From Saccharopolyspora rosea (GTDB lineage Bacteria > Actinomycetota > Actinomycetes > Mycobacteriales > Pseudonocardiaceae), in NCBI RefSeq assembly GCF_025643595.1, contig NZ_CP102826.1:2046001-2110000 (forward strand): 64,000 bases of DNA. Reading direction: 5' to 3'. The notes below the pieces were generated by a model, which worked only from the letters and a program-made list of their open reading frames with translations, did not search any database and was not told where the DNA came from. Made by a program: the position numbers and the translations under genes. Each line of letters starts with the position of its first letter. Position 1 is the stretch's first letter. Shown here piece by piece: positions 17,739-26,977 of the stretch.

Positions 17739-18836
17739 ATGCAGTTCGGAATCTTCACCGTCGGGGACGTCACGACCGACCCGACCACCGGCGAGACGCC
17801 GGACGACACCCAGCGCGTGCGGTCGATGCTGCGGATCGCGCAGCACGCCGACCAGGCCGGCCTGGACGTCTTCGCCACCGGCGAGCACCACAACCCGCCG
17901 TTCGTGCCGTCCTCGCCGACCACGATGCTCGGCTACCTGGCCGGGGTGACCCGCAATCTCGTGCTGTCCACCTCGACGACCCTGATCACCACCAACGACC
18001 CGGTCAAGATCGCCGAGGACTACGCCATGCTCCAGGTGATCAGCGACGGGCGGATGGACCTCATGATGGGCCGCGGCAACACCGGGCCGGTCTACCCGTG
18101 GTTCGGCTACGACATCCGCCAGGGCATCCCGCTGGCCATCGAGCACTACGCCCTGCTCCGGCGGCTCTGGGAGGAGGAGGTCGTGGACTGGGAAGGCCGG
18201 TTCCGCTCTCCGCTGCAGGGCTTCACCTCCACGCCGCGCCCGCTCGACGGGGTCCCGCCGTTCGTCTGGCACGGCTCGATCCGCAGTCCGGAGATCGCCG
18301 AACAGGCCGCCTACTACGGCGACGGCTTCTTCCACAACAACATCTTCTGGCCCATGTCCCACACGAAGCGGATGGTCGAGTACTACCGGCAGCGCTACGA
18401 GCACTACGGGCACGGCCGCGCCGACCAGGCGATCGTCGGCCTGGGCGGGCAGGTGTTCATGCGCCGCAACTCCCAGGACGCCTGGAACGAGTTCCGCCCC
18501 TACTTCGACAACGCCCCCGTCTACGGTCACGGGCCGACCATGGAGGACTTCACCACCACCACGCCGCTGACCGTCGGCAGCCCGCAGCAGGTCGTCGACC
18601 GCTACGCGAGCATGCGCGAGCACGTCGGCGACTACCAGCGGCAGCTGTTCCTGATCGACCACGCGGGACTGCCGCTGAAGACCGTGCTGGAGCAGATCGA
18701 CATGCTGGCCGAGGACGTCGTTCCGGTGCTGCGCGAGGAGATGGAGGCCAAGCGCCCCGCCCACGTGCCCGCCGACCCGCCCAGCCACGCCGAGCGCGTC
18801 GCCCGCGCCCGCGCCGAGAAGGAGGAGGTCCGATGA
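17739..18836 (+). CDS. CE1758-type FMN-dependent luciferase-like monooxygenase
   Basis: 365 residues of the bacterial luciferase-like TIM-barrel family. MQFGIFTVGDVTTDPTTGET, DVFATGEHHNPPFVPSSP, LSTSTTLITTNDPVKIAEDY and GRMDLMMGRGNTGPVYPWFG are characteristic. ATG 17739 has GGGAGGA upstream. The downstream FMN reductase overlaps by four bases, giving a classic two-component monooxygenase: the reductase supplies reduced FMN to this oxygenase. The substrate is unknown. Tandem palindromes upstream predict repressor control. Confidence 0.88.
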   Translation: MQFGIFTVGDVTTDPTTGETPDDTQRVRSMLRIAQHADQAGLDVFATGEHHNPPFVPSSPTTMLGYLAGVTRNLVLSTSTTLITTNDPVKIAEDYAMLQVISDGRMDLMMGRGNTGPVYPWFGYDIRQGIPLAIEHYALLRRLWEEEVVDWEGRFRSPLQGFTSTPRPLDGVPPFVWHGSIRSPEIAEQAAYYGDGFFHNNIFWPMSHTKRMVEYYRQRYEHYGHGRADQAIVGLGGQVFMRRNSQDAWNEFRPYFDNAPVYGHGPTMEDFTTTTPLTVGSPQQVVDRYASMREHVGDYQRQLFLIDHAGLPLKTVLEQIDMLAEDVVPVLREEMEAKRPAHVPADPPSHAERVARARAEKEEVR

Positions 18837-19450
18837 ACACGCGCCGCATCGTCGCCGTGTCGGCGGGACTGGGCAAACCCTCGTCGACCCGGATGCTCGC
18901 GGACCGGCTGTCGCAGGCGACCACCGACGCGCTGGCCGCCCGCGACCTCACCGCCGAGGTGCGGACCGTCGAGCTGCGCGAGGTCGCCCACGACGTCGTC
19001 GACACCATGCTCACCGGCTTCCCCGCCGGGCGGATGGGCGAGGTGCTCGACGAGGTCACCGGGGCCGACGGCCTGATCGCCGTCACGCCGCTGTTCACCA
19101 CGACGTACTCGGGGCTGTTCAAGTCGTTCGTGGACGTCCTCGGCGACGAGTCGCTGACCGACGTGCCGGTGCTGCTCGGCGCGACCGGCGGCACGCCCCG
19201 GCACTCGCTGGCCCTGGAGTACTCGCTGCGCCCGCTGTTCACCTACCTGCACGCCGACGTGGTGACCACCTCGGTGTTCGCCGCCACCGACGACTGGGCG
19301 GGGGAGGGCGACCGGGTCAACCCGCTGCCCCGGCGCATCGAGCGCGCCGGGCGCGAGCTGGCCGAACTGGTCGCGGACCGCCGCGACACCGGCCGCCCCG
19401 ACCCGTACGAGTCGGCCCCGTCCTTCGAGCAGCTGTTGCGGGAGGTTTAG
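18833..19450 (+). CDS. CE1759-type NAD(P)H-dependent FMN reductase
   Basis: 205 residues. IVAVSAGLGKPSSTRMLADR, then ADGLIAVTPLFTTTYSGLFK and VLLGATGGTPRHSLALEYSL fit the flavodoxin-like FMN reductase family, with FMN phosphate and isoalloxazine binding loops. It overlaps the luciferase-like gene (ATGA), so it most likely feeds reduced flavin to it. A portable terminator hairpin follows 13 bases after the stop. Confidence 0.88.
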   Translation: MNTRRIVAVSAGLGKPSSTRMLADRLSQATTDALAARDLTAEVRTVELREVAHDVVDTMLTGFPAGRMGEVLDEVTGADGLIAVTPLFTTTYSGLFKSFVDVLGDESLTDVPVLLGATGGTPRHSLALEYSLRPLFTYLHADVVTTSVFAATDDWAGEGDRVNPLPRRIERAGRELAELVADRRDTGRPDPYESAPSFEQLLREV

Positions 19451-19462
19451 CGCGGGTTTTGT

Positions 19463-19487
19463 AAGCGGCGTGAGCCGCTTTCTCTTT
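19463..19487 (+). terminator. Portable terminator hairpin (TCTCTTT type)
   Basis: AAGCGGC-GTGA-GCCGCTT followed by TCTCTTT, then CGGTGAGTGGTCTCGCCGCTGG, which is shared with the copy at 61815. It directly follows the FMN reductase gene in the correct orientation. Confidence 0.8.
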
Positions 19488-19541
19488 CGGTGAGTGGTCT
19501 CGCCGCTGGCGCCGCCGCGCAAAGCACTTCCGAAACACTCC

Positions 19542-20456
19542 CTAGTCCTGCGGCTGGTCGGCGTGGGCGGGCAGGACGCGCTCGGCCAGGACGTCCAGCA
19601 GCGCGAGGTCCTCGGCCTGCGGCCGGTGCCGGTCCGGCGTTCCGGGGTAGGTGTCCAGCAGGACGTCGCGGGCGCCGGCCTCCGCGAGCACGTCCAGGTC
19701 CCGGCGCAGCTGGTCGAGGGTTCCGGTCCCGGCGGGCCGGTCCTCGCCGTCGACGGGGGAGTCGGTGAGCAGCACCCGCACGCGCGGTGAGAAGTCGGGA
19801 ACCGGTCTGCCCGCGGCTTCGGCGGCCTGCCGCAGGCCGGGCACGCCCTCGTCGCGGTACCAGGCGGCGGTGTGGCCGAGCGGGTGCCACGCCTGGCCGA
19901 ACCGCACCGCACGGCGCCGGGCGGCGGCGCTGGCACCACCCACCCAGACCGGCGGGCGGCGCACCGGCAGCGGCCCGGTGGACACCTCGTCGAAGGAGAC
20001 GTGCTCGCCGTGGAACGACAGCGTCTCCTGCTCCCAGGCCCGGGTGATGACCTCCAGGTACTCGTCGGTGATCGCCCCGCGCCGCTCGAAGGGCAGGCCG
20101 AGCGCCGCGTACTCGCTGCGCGGCCAGCTCACCCCGACCCCCAGGATCAGCCGTCCGCCGGAGAACCGGTCGATGTTGGCCGCCACGCGGGCGGTGTGCA
20201 GCGGATGCCGGTAGGGCACGACCGCGACCGTGGTGCCCAGCTCGATCCGCTCGGTCCGCCCGGCCAGCCAGGCCAACGTCGTGAACGGGTCGTAGAACGG
20301 CGCGGGGTAGTGCTCGGCGACGTCCGGGGTGACCGCGACGTGGTCGGAGACCATCGCGAATCCGAACCCGCCGTCCTCGGCGTACCGGGCCCAGCCCGCC
20401 AGCGCCTCCGGGTCGGTCCCGGCCCCGAAGTTGATGATGTTGACACCGAACCGCAT
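19542..20456 (-). CDS. LLM-class (F420-type) oxidoreductase
   Basis: 304 residues. MRFGVNIINFGAGTDPEALA, GFAMVSDHVAVTPDVAEHYP, ELGTTVAVVPYRHPLHTARV and DRFSGGRLILGVGVSWPRSE are the conserved blocks of the actinobacterial TIGR03619-like luciferase family that mostly use cofactor F420. ATG 20456 has GGGGAGG five bases upstream. It converges with the FMN reductase operon. Substrate unknown. Confidence 0.85.
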   Translation of the reverse strand: MRFGVNIINFGAGTDPEALAGWARYAEDGGFGFAMVSDHVAVTPDVAEHYPAPFYDPFTTLAWLAGRTERIELGTTVAVVPYRHPLHTARVAANIDRFSGGRLILGVGVSWPRSEYAALGLPFERRGAITDEYLEVITRAWEQETLSFHGEHVSFDEVSTGPLPVRRPPVWVGGASAAARRRAVRFGQAWHPLGHTAAWYRDEGVPGLRQAAEAAGRPVPDFSPRVRVLLTDSPVDGEDRPAGTGTLDQLRRDLDVLAEAGARDVLLDTYPGTPDRHRPQAEDLALLDVLAERVLPAHADQPQD

Positions 20457-20602
20457 GCGCGCCTCCCCGAGGTCCGCGGACGATTTTCCCGCCTCCCCAA
20501 GTCCGCGCTGGGCCGGTTTGTTCCCGGCCACGAACTTGCCCTGGTCAGGCGGGCGCGCGACAGTTGAGGCGACGGCCTCCCGGCTCGGGGGAGGGATGGA
20601 CG

Positions 20603-20827
20603 ATGTTCCCCTTCCGCCATCGGCGACGATCCAGCGGATCCGGCGAACCGCAGCGACGACGGCTGCGCGTGGAGATCCTGGACTGCGACCGCGAAACCTG
20701 CGGCTCCTGCGGGGCGCCCGCCGTCACCGTCACCTACGCCACCGAGCAGGACCAGCGGACGCCGACGGCCGTGGACCGCGTTTCGTACTGCGCGACGTGC
20801 GCGCACCTCGGCGGGCGCGACGCCTGA
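20603..20827 (+). CDS. Small two-CxxC protein, probable zinc ribbon
   Basis: 74 residues. A basic N-terminus (MFPFRHRRRSSGS) precedes CDRETCGSCGAPAV and SYCATCAHLGG, two pairs of cysteines spaced like a zinc ribbon. GGGGGAGGG lies upstream of the ATG. No family name recognised. Confidence 0.6.
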   Translation: MFPFRHRRRSSGSGEPQRRRLRVEILDCDRETCGSCGAPAVTVTYATEQDQRTPTAVDRVSYCATCAHLGGRDA

Positions 20828-20940
20828 CCCGACGCCTCGACCGGACCAGGTCCGTCCACTGTGGTCTTTGCGGCCGACCGCCCGTCGGCGCGCCCGCCTG
20901 CGGCTATCCTGGGGCCGTCGGTGGGTGATGGGAGTCTGCG

Positions 20941-21222
20941 ATGCACGGGTACACCAAGGAGAAGGACAACTACCTCAAGCGGCTGGCGCGGATCGAAGGT
21001 CAGGTCCGCGGGTTGGCCCGGATGATCGACGAGGACAAGTACTGCATCGACGTGCTCACCCAGATCTCGGCGGTGACGCGCAGCCTGCAGTCGGTCTCCC
21101 TGAAGCTGCTGGACGAGCACCTCAAGCACTGCGTGGCCGAAGCCCTCGCCGAGGGCGGCCAGAACGCCGACGAGAAGGTCCGCGAAGCCAGCGACGCGAT
21201 CGCCCGCCTGATCCGTTCCTGA
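20941..21222 (+). CDS. CsoR-family metal-sensitive transcriptional repressor (DUF156)
   Basis: 93 residues, all helical. YLKRLARIEGQVRGLARMID is the family signature. The sensing residues are Cys in KYCIDVLTQI and the His-x-x-Cys pair in HLKHCVAEAL, matching copper-sensing CsoR (Cys, His, Cys). No copper exporter or chaperone gene is adjacent, so its target lies elsewhere or the methyltransferase 29 bases downstream is part of its regulon. Confidence 0.92.
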   Translation: MHGYTKEKDNYLKRLARIEGQVRGLARMIDEDKYCIDVLTQISAVTRSLQSVSLKLLDEHLKHCVAEALAEGGQNADEKVREASDAIARLIRS

Positions 21223-21251
21223 GGGACGCCAGCTGGGAGGAAGGAGCAGCG

Positions 21252-21890
21252 GTGTCGGACCTGTCGGAATTCCAGCACCCGCGGTTCGCGCGGATGTACG
21301 AGCGGATCAGCGCCGAGGCCGACCAGCGCGGCACCGGCCGGCACCGGGAACGCGCCCTCGCCGGGCTGTCCGGCCGCGTGATCGAGATCGGCGCGGGCAA
21401 CGGCTGGAACTTCCGGTACTACCCGAGCACGGTCACCGAGGTCGTCGCGGTGGAACCGGAGGACAGCCTGCGAGCCCGCGCCGAACAGGCCGCCGCCACC
21501 GCCCCGGTCCCGATCCGCGTCATCCCCGGCCACGCCGGAGCCCTCCCGTCCGCGGACGCCGAGTTCGACGCCGCGGTGTTCTCCCTCGTCCTGTGCTCGG
21601 TCCCGGACGTCGACGCGGCACTGGCCGAAGCCCGCCGCGCCGTCCGCCCAGGCGGCGAGGTGCGCCTGTTCGAACACGTCCGCTCGGCCACCCCGCTGAT
21701 CGCCCGCTTCCAGGACGCGATCACCCCGCTCTGGTACCGCATCGCGGGCGGCTGCCGCCTCAACCGCGACACCACCGCAGCCCTGCACCGAGCGGGCTTC
21801 GACGTCGAGGTCCTGGAACGCTTCGCCTACGCGCCAACGCGATTCGCCCCGCCGCACGCCCACGTCCTCGCCCGAGCCCGCAGGCCGTAG
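21252..21890 (+). CDS. Class I SAM-dependent methyltransferase
   Basis: 212 residues. RVIEIGAGNGWNFRYYP is motif I (E/DxGxGxG), VVAVEPEDSLRARAEQ motif II, FDAAVFSLVLCSVPDVDAAL motif IV, and RRAVRPGGEVRLFEHVRS motif V of the UbiE/Methyltransf_11 family. WYRIAGGCRLNRDTTAAL resembles lipid-type methyltransferases (phosphatidylethanolamine N-methyltransferase-like). GTG 21252 follows GGAGGAAGGAG. Confidence 0.85.
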   Translation: MSDLSEFQHPRFARMYERISAEADQRGTGRHRERALAGLSGRVIEIGAGNGWNFRYYPSTVTEVVAVEPEDSLRARAEQAAATAPVPIRVIPGHAGALPSADAEFDAAVFSLVLCSVPDVDAALAEARRAVRPGGEVRLFEHVRSATPLIARFQDAITPLWYRIAGGCRLNRDTTAALHRAGFDVEVLERFAYAPTRFAPPHAHVLARARRP

Positions 21891-22074
21891 TCCGAAGAGG
21901 ACATCGCGCCCGCCGGCCCCGGCTCCCGACCTCCGCCGAACCGCACGAGTGCGCACGCTCAGCTCCGGCGATCTCGTCGCACTGTCGGTGACCTGCGAAA
22001 ACCTCGAACGAAGGGGGGCGCTGATCGCCCGTCCGGCGGTGGGGTAAGCTGTAGGCACACCGCAAGTGGTGGGC

Positions 22075-22148
<74 letters not shown>

Positions 22149-22157
22149 CGGTCGCAG

Positions 22158-22207
22158 CAGCCCGCTGGCCGAGCGCGTTAGCGCAGGTCAGCGGGCTGTT
22201 TTGTTGT
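22158..22207 (+). terminator. Intrinsic terminator after tRNA-Pro
   Basis: CAGCCCGCTG and CAGCGGGCTG form a 10-bp stem with an inner GCGC pairing, followed by TTTTGTTGT. It lies ten bases after the tRNA. Confidence 0.85.
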
Positions 22208-22318
22208 GTGCTTGATCGACTTCGTCTCGGTGTTCTTGATCTTGGTTCGGGTCGTGGTGGAGCGAATCAGGAGCGTGGGTGTCGGGTTTTTGACCGGCCG
22301 TGCAAACGGGGTCGGGGT
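22205..22318. repeat. 113-bp direct repeat, left copy
   Basis: Starting TGTGTGCTTGATCGACTTCG and continuing through GGTTCGGGTCGTGGTGGAGC to GGGTCGGGG, this stretch is about 85-90 percent identical by eye to 33341-33452, in the same orientation and 11.1 kb apart. It starts at the end of the tRNA-Pro terminator. Confidence 0.8.
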
Positions 22319-23021
22319 GTGGAGCCGGGCGTGGTGAAGGTTCGGTAACGATCGTCTGTTGCGGTGAACGGGCGTGTCGGGGGACGTGTCGGTTGGTGGA
22401 CGTTCGTGGTCGTTGCGGCGGGGTTTGCTCGCTTCGCGGTTTCGGGAGTCTTGTGGGGCCGTTGGACGCTGCGATCAACGTCGCGGTGCGGATGGTGGTC
22501 CTGGTGGTGTCAGGACGACCGGTCGGGCGCGGTTCGCCGAATGTCGATCGTTCTGTGCGGCGCGGTCGGGGTGTATCGGCATCGCGGGGCGTCGGTGTGT
22601 GGGGACGTGTTGTCGGGGCGCTCGATCGATGAGGAGTCCACTGTGGATGGATAAGCGCGGTGAGGTGAAGCGTCTCGGATGGATCCTTCTGCGTTGGTCG
22701 TGGTGGTAGTCCGCCGTGCGTCACGGGCGGTGCGGGGTCATGGGCCCCGTGGACGATCTTTCCGTCCGGCTTGGTGAGCCGGATCTTGACGGCGTCCGGA
22801 CCGACGACGAGTTCTGCTTTCACTTGGCCCCTGTGTGCTGGTGCCCCGTCCCCGGTGCAGCGGTCCGCCGTCACGCTGGAGATCGCGAGGCGCTCTAGCC
22901 GAGCGCGGGGCGCGTGTTCGGGCTTTGGCCTGTCGCGTTCTGATCGTGCTCGCCCCATCCTGCGCGACTCGAACGTGCGTGCGAACATGGGTGGGTAGGT
23001 GCCGACCGGGGAGGAGTTGTC
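22319..23021. other. Gene-poor interval with repeat and coding relics
   Basis: No complete gene is convincing. 22605-22652 (GTGTTGTCGGGGCGCTCGAT, then GAGGAGTCCACTGTGGA) matches 42887-42938. The reverse strand from ATG 22988 to about 22740 has coding-like bias and reads VKAELVVGPDAVKIRLTKPD near its end, but I do not recognise it; it looks like a fragment of a decayed gene. Confidence 0.45.
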
Positions 23022-23186
23022 GTGGCGGTGAAGATCGTGCACACGTGGCGTGTGCAGGAGGTGCGGTTCGGGGATCGGGGTGCCGCGGAGCGTTACGCCG
23101 CCCGGTACGGCGGGCTGCAGGCGTGGCGGGTGGTGCCCGTTCCGCGGACCGCGGTGTGGGGAGCCGGCGGGACCGTCGACCGCTGA
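23022..23186 (+). CDS. Small protein of unknown function upstream of the DNA ligase
   Basis: 54 residues, beginning VAVKIVHTWRVQEVRFGD. GGGGAGGAG is five bases before the GTG start, supporting a real gene. Basic and without membrane segments. It lies 28 bases before the first possible ligase start and may be co-transcribed with it. Confidence 0.5.
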   Translation: MAVKIVHTWRVQEVRFGDRGAAERYAARYGGLQAWRVVPVPRTAVWGAGGTVDR

Positions 23187-23214
23187 GCGGGCCGCCCCTG
23201 GGGGCGGTCGGTCG

Positions 23215-24237
23215 GTGTTGTGCGCGGTCGTCGCCGCGCGCACGCTGCGAGGCGTGGTGGCCGGGGCGTTTGCGTTGCCCGCGTGGTTGGGGCGTGGGCC
23301 GATGTTGCCGACGCCCGGCGAGCCGCCGAAGGGTGGCGAGTGGGCGTTCGAGTTCAAGTGGGACGGCATGCGGGCCCTGGTGGTGGCCGGTGGTGGGGGC
23401 GTGCGCGTGCTCAGTCGCGCGGGCAACGACGTCACCAGCACATTCCCCGAAATCGCAGCCCTGGCAGAAGTGCTCGATGCGCACCAGGTCGTGCTGGACG
23501 GTGAGGTCGTGGCCTGGGATGCGTCCGGGCGTCCGGATTTCGGCCGGTTGCAGGCGCGGATGCACCGCGCGCGGCCCGATCCGGGGTTGGTGCGGCGGGT
23601 GCCGGTGGCGTTGTTGGTGTTCGACCTGTTGTGGGTCGACGGCGTCGAGGTGCTCGGTGAGCCGTATGTGCGTCGACGGGAACGGCTGCGCGAGCTGGCG
23701 GTGACCACGGTGGGCACGGTGCGGGTGCCGGAGCACCACATCGGCCTGACCGGAGACCGCATGCTGGCGATCGCCGCCGAGCACGACCTGGAGGGCATCG
23801 TCGCCAAACGGCTCGGCTCGCCGTATCGACCGGGGGTACGGTCCGCGGACTGGATCAAAACCGCGCTGCGCCACACCACCCACGTCGTGATCGGCGGGTG
23901 GGTCCCGGGTTCGGGCACCCACCGCCACGTCCTGGGCTCGCTGATCGTCGGCGTGTACGACGAGCGCGGAATGCTGCGGTGCGCCGGCCACGTCGGCACG
24001 GGCTTCAGCGAGAGCGACCGCGCGGTGTTCGGCGAGGCGCTCGACGAGCTCGCCCGCCCGACGAGCCCGTTCTCCGACGCCGTGCCCGCCGAGCTGGCCC
24101 GGTACGCCCGGTGGGTCGAGCCGGTCATCGTCGTCGAAGTCGAATACCGGCACTGGACCGGTGAGCGCCGACTCCGCCACCCGGCGTTTCGGCGCGTGTG
24201 CCCCGACGTTCCACCCGAGAACGCAGTCGGCCCATGA
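23215..24237 (+). CDS. Stand-alone ATP-dependent DNA ligase (LigC/LigD ligase-domain type)
   Basis: Up to 340 residues; ATG 23302 would give 311, the usual size, so the start is uncertain. [15 protein letters not shown] is motif I with the nucleotidyl-accepting Lys. [16 protein letters not shown] is motif [13 protein letters not shown] motif IIIa, [15 protein letters not shown] motif IV and DWIKTAL motif V. An OB-fold domain follows, ending [17 protein letters not shown]. The polymerase and nuclease domains of full LigD are absent, and no Ku gene is visible here. Such proteins act in nick sealing or end joining. A perfect hairpin terminator follows. Confidence 0.92.
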   Translation: MLCAVVAARTLRGVVAGAFALPAWLGRGPMLPTPGEPPKGGEWAFEFKWDGMRALVVAGGGGVRVLSRAGNDVTSTFPEIAALAEVLDAHQVVLDGEVVAWDASGRPDFGRLQARMHRARPDPGLVRRVPVALLVFDLLWVDGVEVLGEPYVRRRERLRELAVTTVGTVRVPEHHIGLTGDRMLAIAAEHDLEGIVAKRLGSPYRPGVRSADWIKTALRHTTHVVIGGWVPGSGTHRHVLGSLIVGVYDERGMLRCAGHVGTGFSESDRAVFGEALDELARPTSPFSDAVPAELARYARWVEPVIVVEVEYRHWTGERRLRHPAFRRVCPDVPPENAVGP

Positions 24238-24280
24238 CCACTGTGGACGTATCAGTGGTGAGTCGAGCAGGCCACGGGGC

Positions 24281-24310
24281 TGGCCCCACCAACCCGAGCC
24301 GGTGGGGCCA
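24281..24310 (+). terminator. Hairpin terminator after the ligase gene
   Basis: TGGCCCCACC and GGTGGGGCCA form a perfect 10-bp stem around a 10-base loop, 43 bases after the ligase stop. No T-tract. Confidence 0.65.
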
Positions 24311-24329
24311 ACCCGACTGTGAGAATGCT

Positions 24330-24548
24330 CGGACAGCCTCTGACAACTCCCTCATGATGGTCACCGCGTTGAGCCCGGTCATCGGCTACGACAAGGCATC
24401 CCGGATCGCACACCGAGCACTCGACGAAAACCTCACCCTCAAAGACGCCGCCATCAAATCCGGCGTCAGCGAAAAACTCTACGACGACGTCGTCGTCCCC
24501 GAGCAACTCGCCCACCCCGGCGCTGCACAACCTCACGCCGAAACATGA
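24330..24548 (+). pseudogene. Fumarase class II (FumC) C-terminal fragment
   Basis: The frame reads [20 protein letters not shown], then [20 protein letters not shown] and ends in [19 protein letters not shown]. This is the C-terminal domain of class II fumarases/aspartases (SLMLVTALNPHIGYDKA in the family). The remaining roughly 400 residues, including the GSSAMPGKVNP catalytic loop, are absent, so this is a truncated relic. It follows directly after the ligase terminator. Confidence 0.75.
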
Positions 24549-24678
24549 CGAAGCTCTGTATTCGGTGCGTCCAAACGTGCGCGCACGGGTCCCGTCAACC
24601 TGCACAAGATCAGTCCATAAAGGACGGCGCTGTAGTGGACGTACCCTGCACCCACTCCGCCTGGCCGGGGCCGACCGC

Positions 24679-25368
24679 TCAGAGGACCTTCAGCAGTCCC
24701 TGTGCCAGAGGTGCGGCGGAGGCGGGGTTCTGCCCGGTGTGCAGGTTGCGGTCCACGACCGTGTAGGGCTTCCAGATCTCGCCGCGGGTGAAGTGCACAC
24801 CCATGCCGACCAGTTCGTCCTCCAGTAGCCACCTGGCTTTGGCGGCCAGTCCCACGGCGTCCTCTTCGTCGTTGGTGTAGGCCGTGACCTGGTAGCCGGC
24901 GAAGGGTGAAACGCCCTTCCGCCGGGTGGCCAGCATGGCGGCAGGCGCGTGGCAGACGATGGCCAGGGGTTTGCCCGAGGCGAGGGCTGCGGTCAGCAGC
25001 CGGCCCGAGTCGGCGTTGGCCCACAGATCCTCCATCGGCCCGTGGCCACCGGGGTAGTATACGGCGTCGTAGTCTTCCAGGCGGGCGTCCGCCAGCTCGA
25101 TCGGTCGGCGCAACTCCTCGGCGGATCGCAGGATTTCCTCCTGCTTCAATGCGATCTGCTCGCTGCCGGCCATTGCGGGGCGCAGGCTCATCACGTCCAC
25201 GTGCGGTACTACGCCGCCGGGGGTGGCCACCACGATCTCATGGCCGGATCCGGTGAGCTCGCTGTAGGGGGCGGCGAATTCTTCGGCCCAGTAACCAGTC
25301 GGGTGCCTGGTGCCGTCCTTGAGCGTCCAATAGCTTGCTCCGGTTATCACGAACAAGATCTTGGCCAT
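24679..25368 (-). CDS. DJ-1/PfpI family protein (Hsp31-like class I glutamine amidotransferase fold)
   Basis: 229 residues. KILFVITGASYWTLKDGTRH, PTGYWAEEFAAPY, DAVYYPGGHGPMEDLW and PLAIVCHAPAAMLATRRKG match the Hsp31/glyoxalase III branch. The nucleophilic Cys lies in IVCHAP, followed by His, and a Glu sits early in the AEE motif. Members remove methylglyoxal adducts or act as holdases. It is divergent from a YceI fragment and a membrane-protein gene. Confidence 0.88.
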   Translation of the reverse strand: MAKILFVITGASYWTLKDGTRHPTGYWAEEFAAPYSELTGSGHEIVVATPGGVVPHVDVMSLRPAMAGSEQIALKQEEILRSAEELRRPIELADARLEDYDAVYYPGGHGPMEDLWANADSGRLLTAALASGKPLAIVCHAPAAMLATRRKGVSPFAGYQVTAYTNDEEDAVGLAAKARWLLEDELVGMGVHFTRGEIWKPYTVVDRNLHTGQNPASAAPLAQGLLKVL

Positions 25369-25663
25369 GGCAAAATCACCTCACCTCACGGTGCGATTGG
25401 TGTGCCTGAGCCCGACAGGGACGTAGGTCCCCCGAACCTGTAAACGACCTGCACAGGCCAGCGCTAGCGCCGACAGCGCGGGCGCCCAGCGTCATGACTC
25501 CCGGCCTTCGGTCCACGCGTAGCATGCGACGGCCCCGAGGGTGGGGACGAAATGCCCTGGGGAGCAAGGTGCTGCGGGTGAAGCGTAGGCCCTGTGGCAC
25601 TTGGAGAAGGCGGCCACACCCCGGTCTGCAACTCGGTGGCGAGCGAGAGGGGAGAGCTGCTGC

Positions 25664-25735
25664 GTGAGTACCTGGATCTTCGAACCGGGACACACCGAGG
25701 CTGAGTTCCTCGTTCGCCACATGAAGACTTGGAGC
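25664..25735 (+). pseudogene. YceI-family N-terminal fragment
   Basis: From a GTG behind AGGGGAGAG the frame reads STWIFEPGHTEAEFLVRHMK, matching the start of YceI lipid-binding proteins (W-IDP-HS-F-VRHM). Homology ends after about 24 residues and the frame runs into unrelated sequence. The remaining 150 or so residues of a YceI barrel are missing. Confidence 0.55.
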
Positions 25736-25811
25736 GCACCGGAGCCATCTCGTTCCACCGGCAGCTGCTTCGTGTGCACTGAGGGAGTTTTCGGCCGTAG
25801 GAGTGTGGCGC

Positions 25812-26897
25812 GTGGAGGTTGTGGCCGCTGCTCTCGTGGGCCTGGCGGGCGCCGTCTGCGTGGTCGTGACGCTGCTGTCGGCGGTGAAAACCGTGGTGGT
25901 GCCGCGGGCCACGCCGGTACGGATCACGCGTTGGGTGTTCCAGGGCACGGGCGCCGTGTTTTCCGTGCTCGCCGACGGCGGCGATTACCGCAGGCAGGAT
26001 CGGGTGCGAGCGCTGTATGCGCCGTTGGCACTGCTGACGCTGCCCGTGGTGTGGCTGGTCTTCGTCCTCGCCGGCTACACCGCGATGTTCTGGGCGGTGG
26101 GTGTTCGCGGCTGGTGGGCTGCGTTCTTCCAGAGCGGATCGTCGCTGTTGACGCTGCGGTTCAGCGCGCCGGTCGATGCGGTGACGGCGGTGCTGGTGAT
26201 TTCCGAGGCCGCGTTGGGACTCGGGCTGCTGGCGCTGCTGATCTCGTACCTGCCCTCGATCTACGGCTCGTTCTCGCGACGTGAGGTGATGGTGACCGCT
26301 TTGGAGACCCAGGCGGGCACGCCGGCGTGGTCGGCCGCGCTGCTGGAGCGGTTGGCACGCATCGGAGGTCTGGATGATCTTGACTGGTTCTGGCGGGACT
26401 GGGCCCGCTGGTTCGCCGACATCGAAGAGACGCACACCTCGTCTCCGGGGCTGGTGTACTTCCGCTCGCCCCACCCGGATCGTTCGTGGGTCACCGCGGC
26501 CGGTGCGGTGCTGGACACCGCGGCACTCATCGCGTCGACAGTGGACATTTCGCGTCAACCCGCTGCCGAACTGTGCATCCGTTCCGGCTACGTCGCGTTG
26601 CGACGGATCGGTGACTTCTTCGGCTTGCCATACGCCCCCGACCCCGATCCGGATGACCCGATTTCCATTGACCGAGCGGAATACGACGCCGTGTGCCAGC
26701 GCCTGACACATGCCGGGGTGCCGTTGCGCGGGGACCGGAACCAGACCTGGCGCGACTTCGCCGGCTGGCGCGTCAACTACGACGCCGTGTTGCTGCGCCT
26801 GGCCTGGCTGTGCCGAGCGCCGTCGGCCCCGTGGTCGGCCGACCGGGCCATCCCGTTCCGCCCCACACTGATGCCCCGCCGCAGGACGAAATCCTGA
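25812..26897 (+). CDS. Membrane protein of unknown function, channel-like N-terminal region
   Basis: 361 residues. Four hydrophobic segments lie at about residues 3-25, 70-95, 105-120 and 130-165. The loop WAAFFQSGSSLLTLRFSAPV before the last helix resembles the pore loop of two-TM ion channels, but the TVGYG filter is absent. The C-terminal 200 residues are soluble (DDLDWFWRDWARWFADIEET). GTG 25812 is preferred because AGGAG lies eight bases upstream; GTG 25803 is also in frame. Function unknown. Confidence 0.7.
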   Translation: MEVVAAALVGLAGAVCVVVTLLSAVKTVVVPRATPVRITRWVFQGTGAVFSVLADGGDYRRQDRVRALYAPLALLTLPVVWLVFVLAGYTAMFWAVGVRGWWAAFFQSGSSLLTLRFSAPVDAVTAVLVISEAALGLGLLALLISYLPSIYGSFSRREVMVTALETQAGTPAWSAALLERLARIGGLDDLDWFWRDWARWFADIEETHTSSPGLVYFRSPHPDRSWVTAAGAVLDTAALIASTVDISRQPAAELCIRSGYVALRRIGDFFGLPYAPDPDPDDPISIDRAEYDAVCQRLTHAGVPLRGDRNQTWRDFAGWRVNYDAVLLRLAWLCRAPSAPWSADRAIPFRPTLMPRRRTKS

Positions 26898-26977
26898 CCG
26901 CTGGCCACGCCCCAGGAAATGCTCGTCGAGATCACGAAGGCTCCTTCACGCGCGGTTGTGGACAGTTCTGCGTGGGT

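Noticed and set aside
23215-24237. Full LigD non-homologous end-joining locus
   Set aside because: Only the ligase domain is present; no polymerase or nuclease domain and no Ku gene were found nearby.
25812-26897. Potassium channel
   Set aside because: Helix arrangement and a pore-like loop are suggestive, but the TVGYG selectivity filter is missing.
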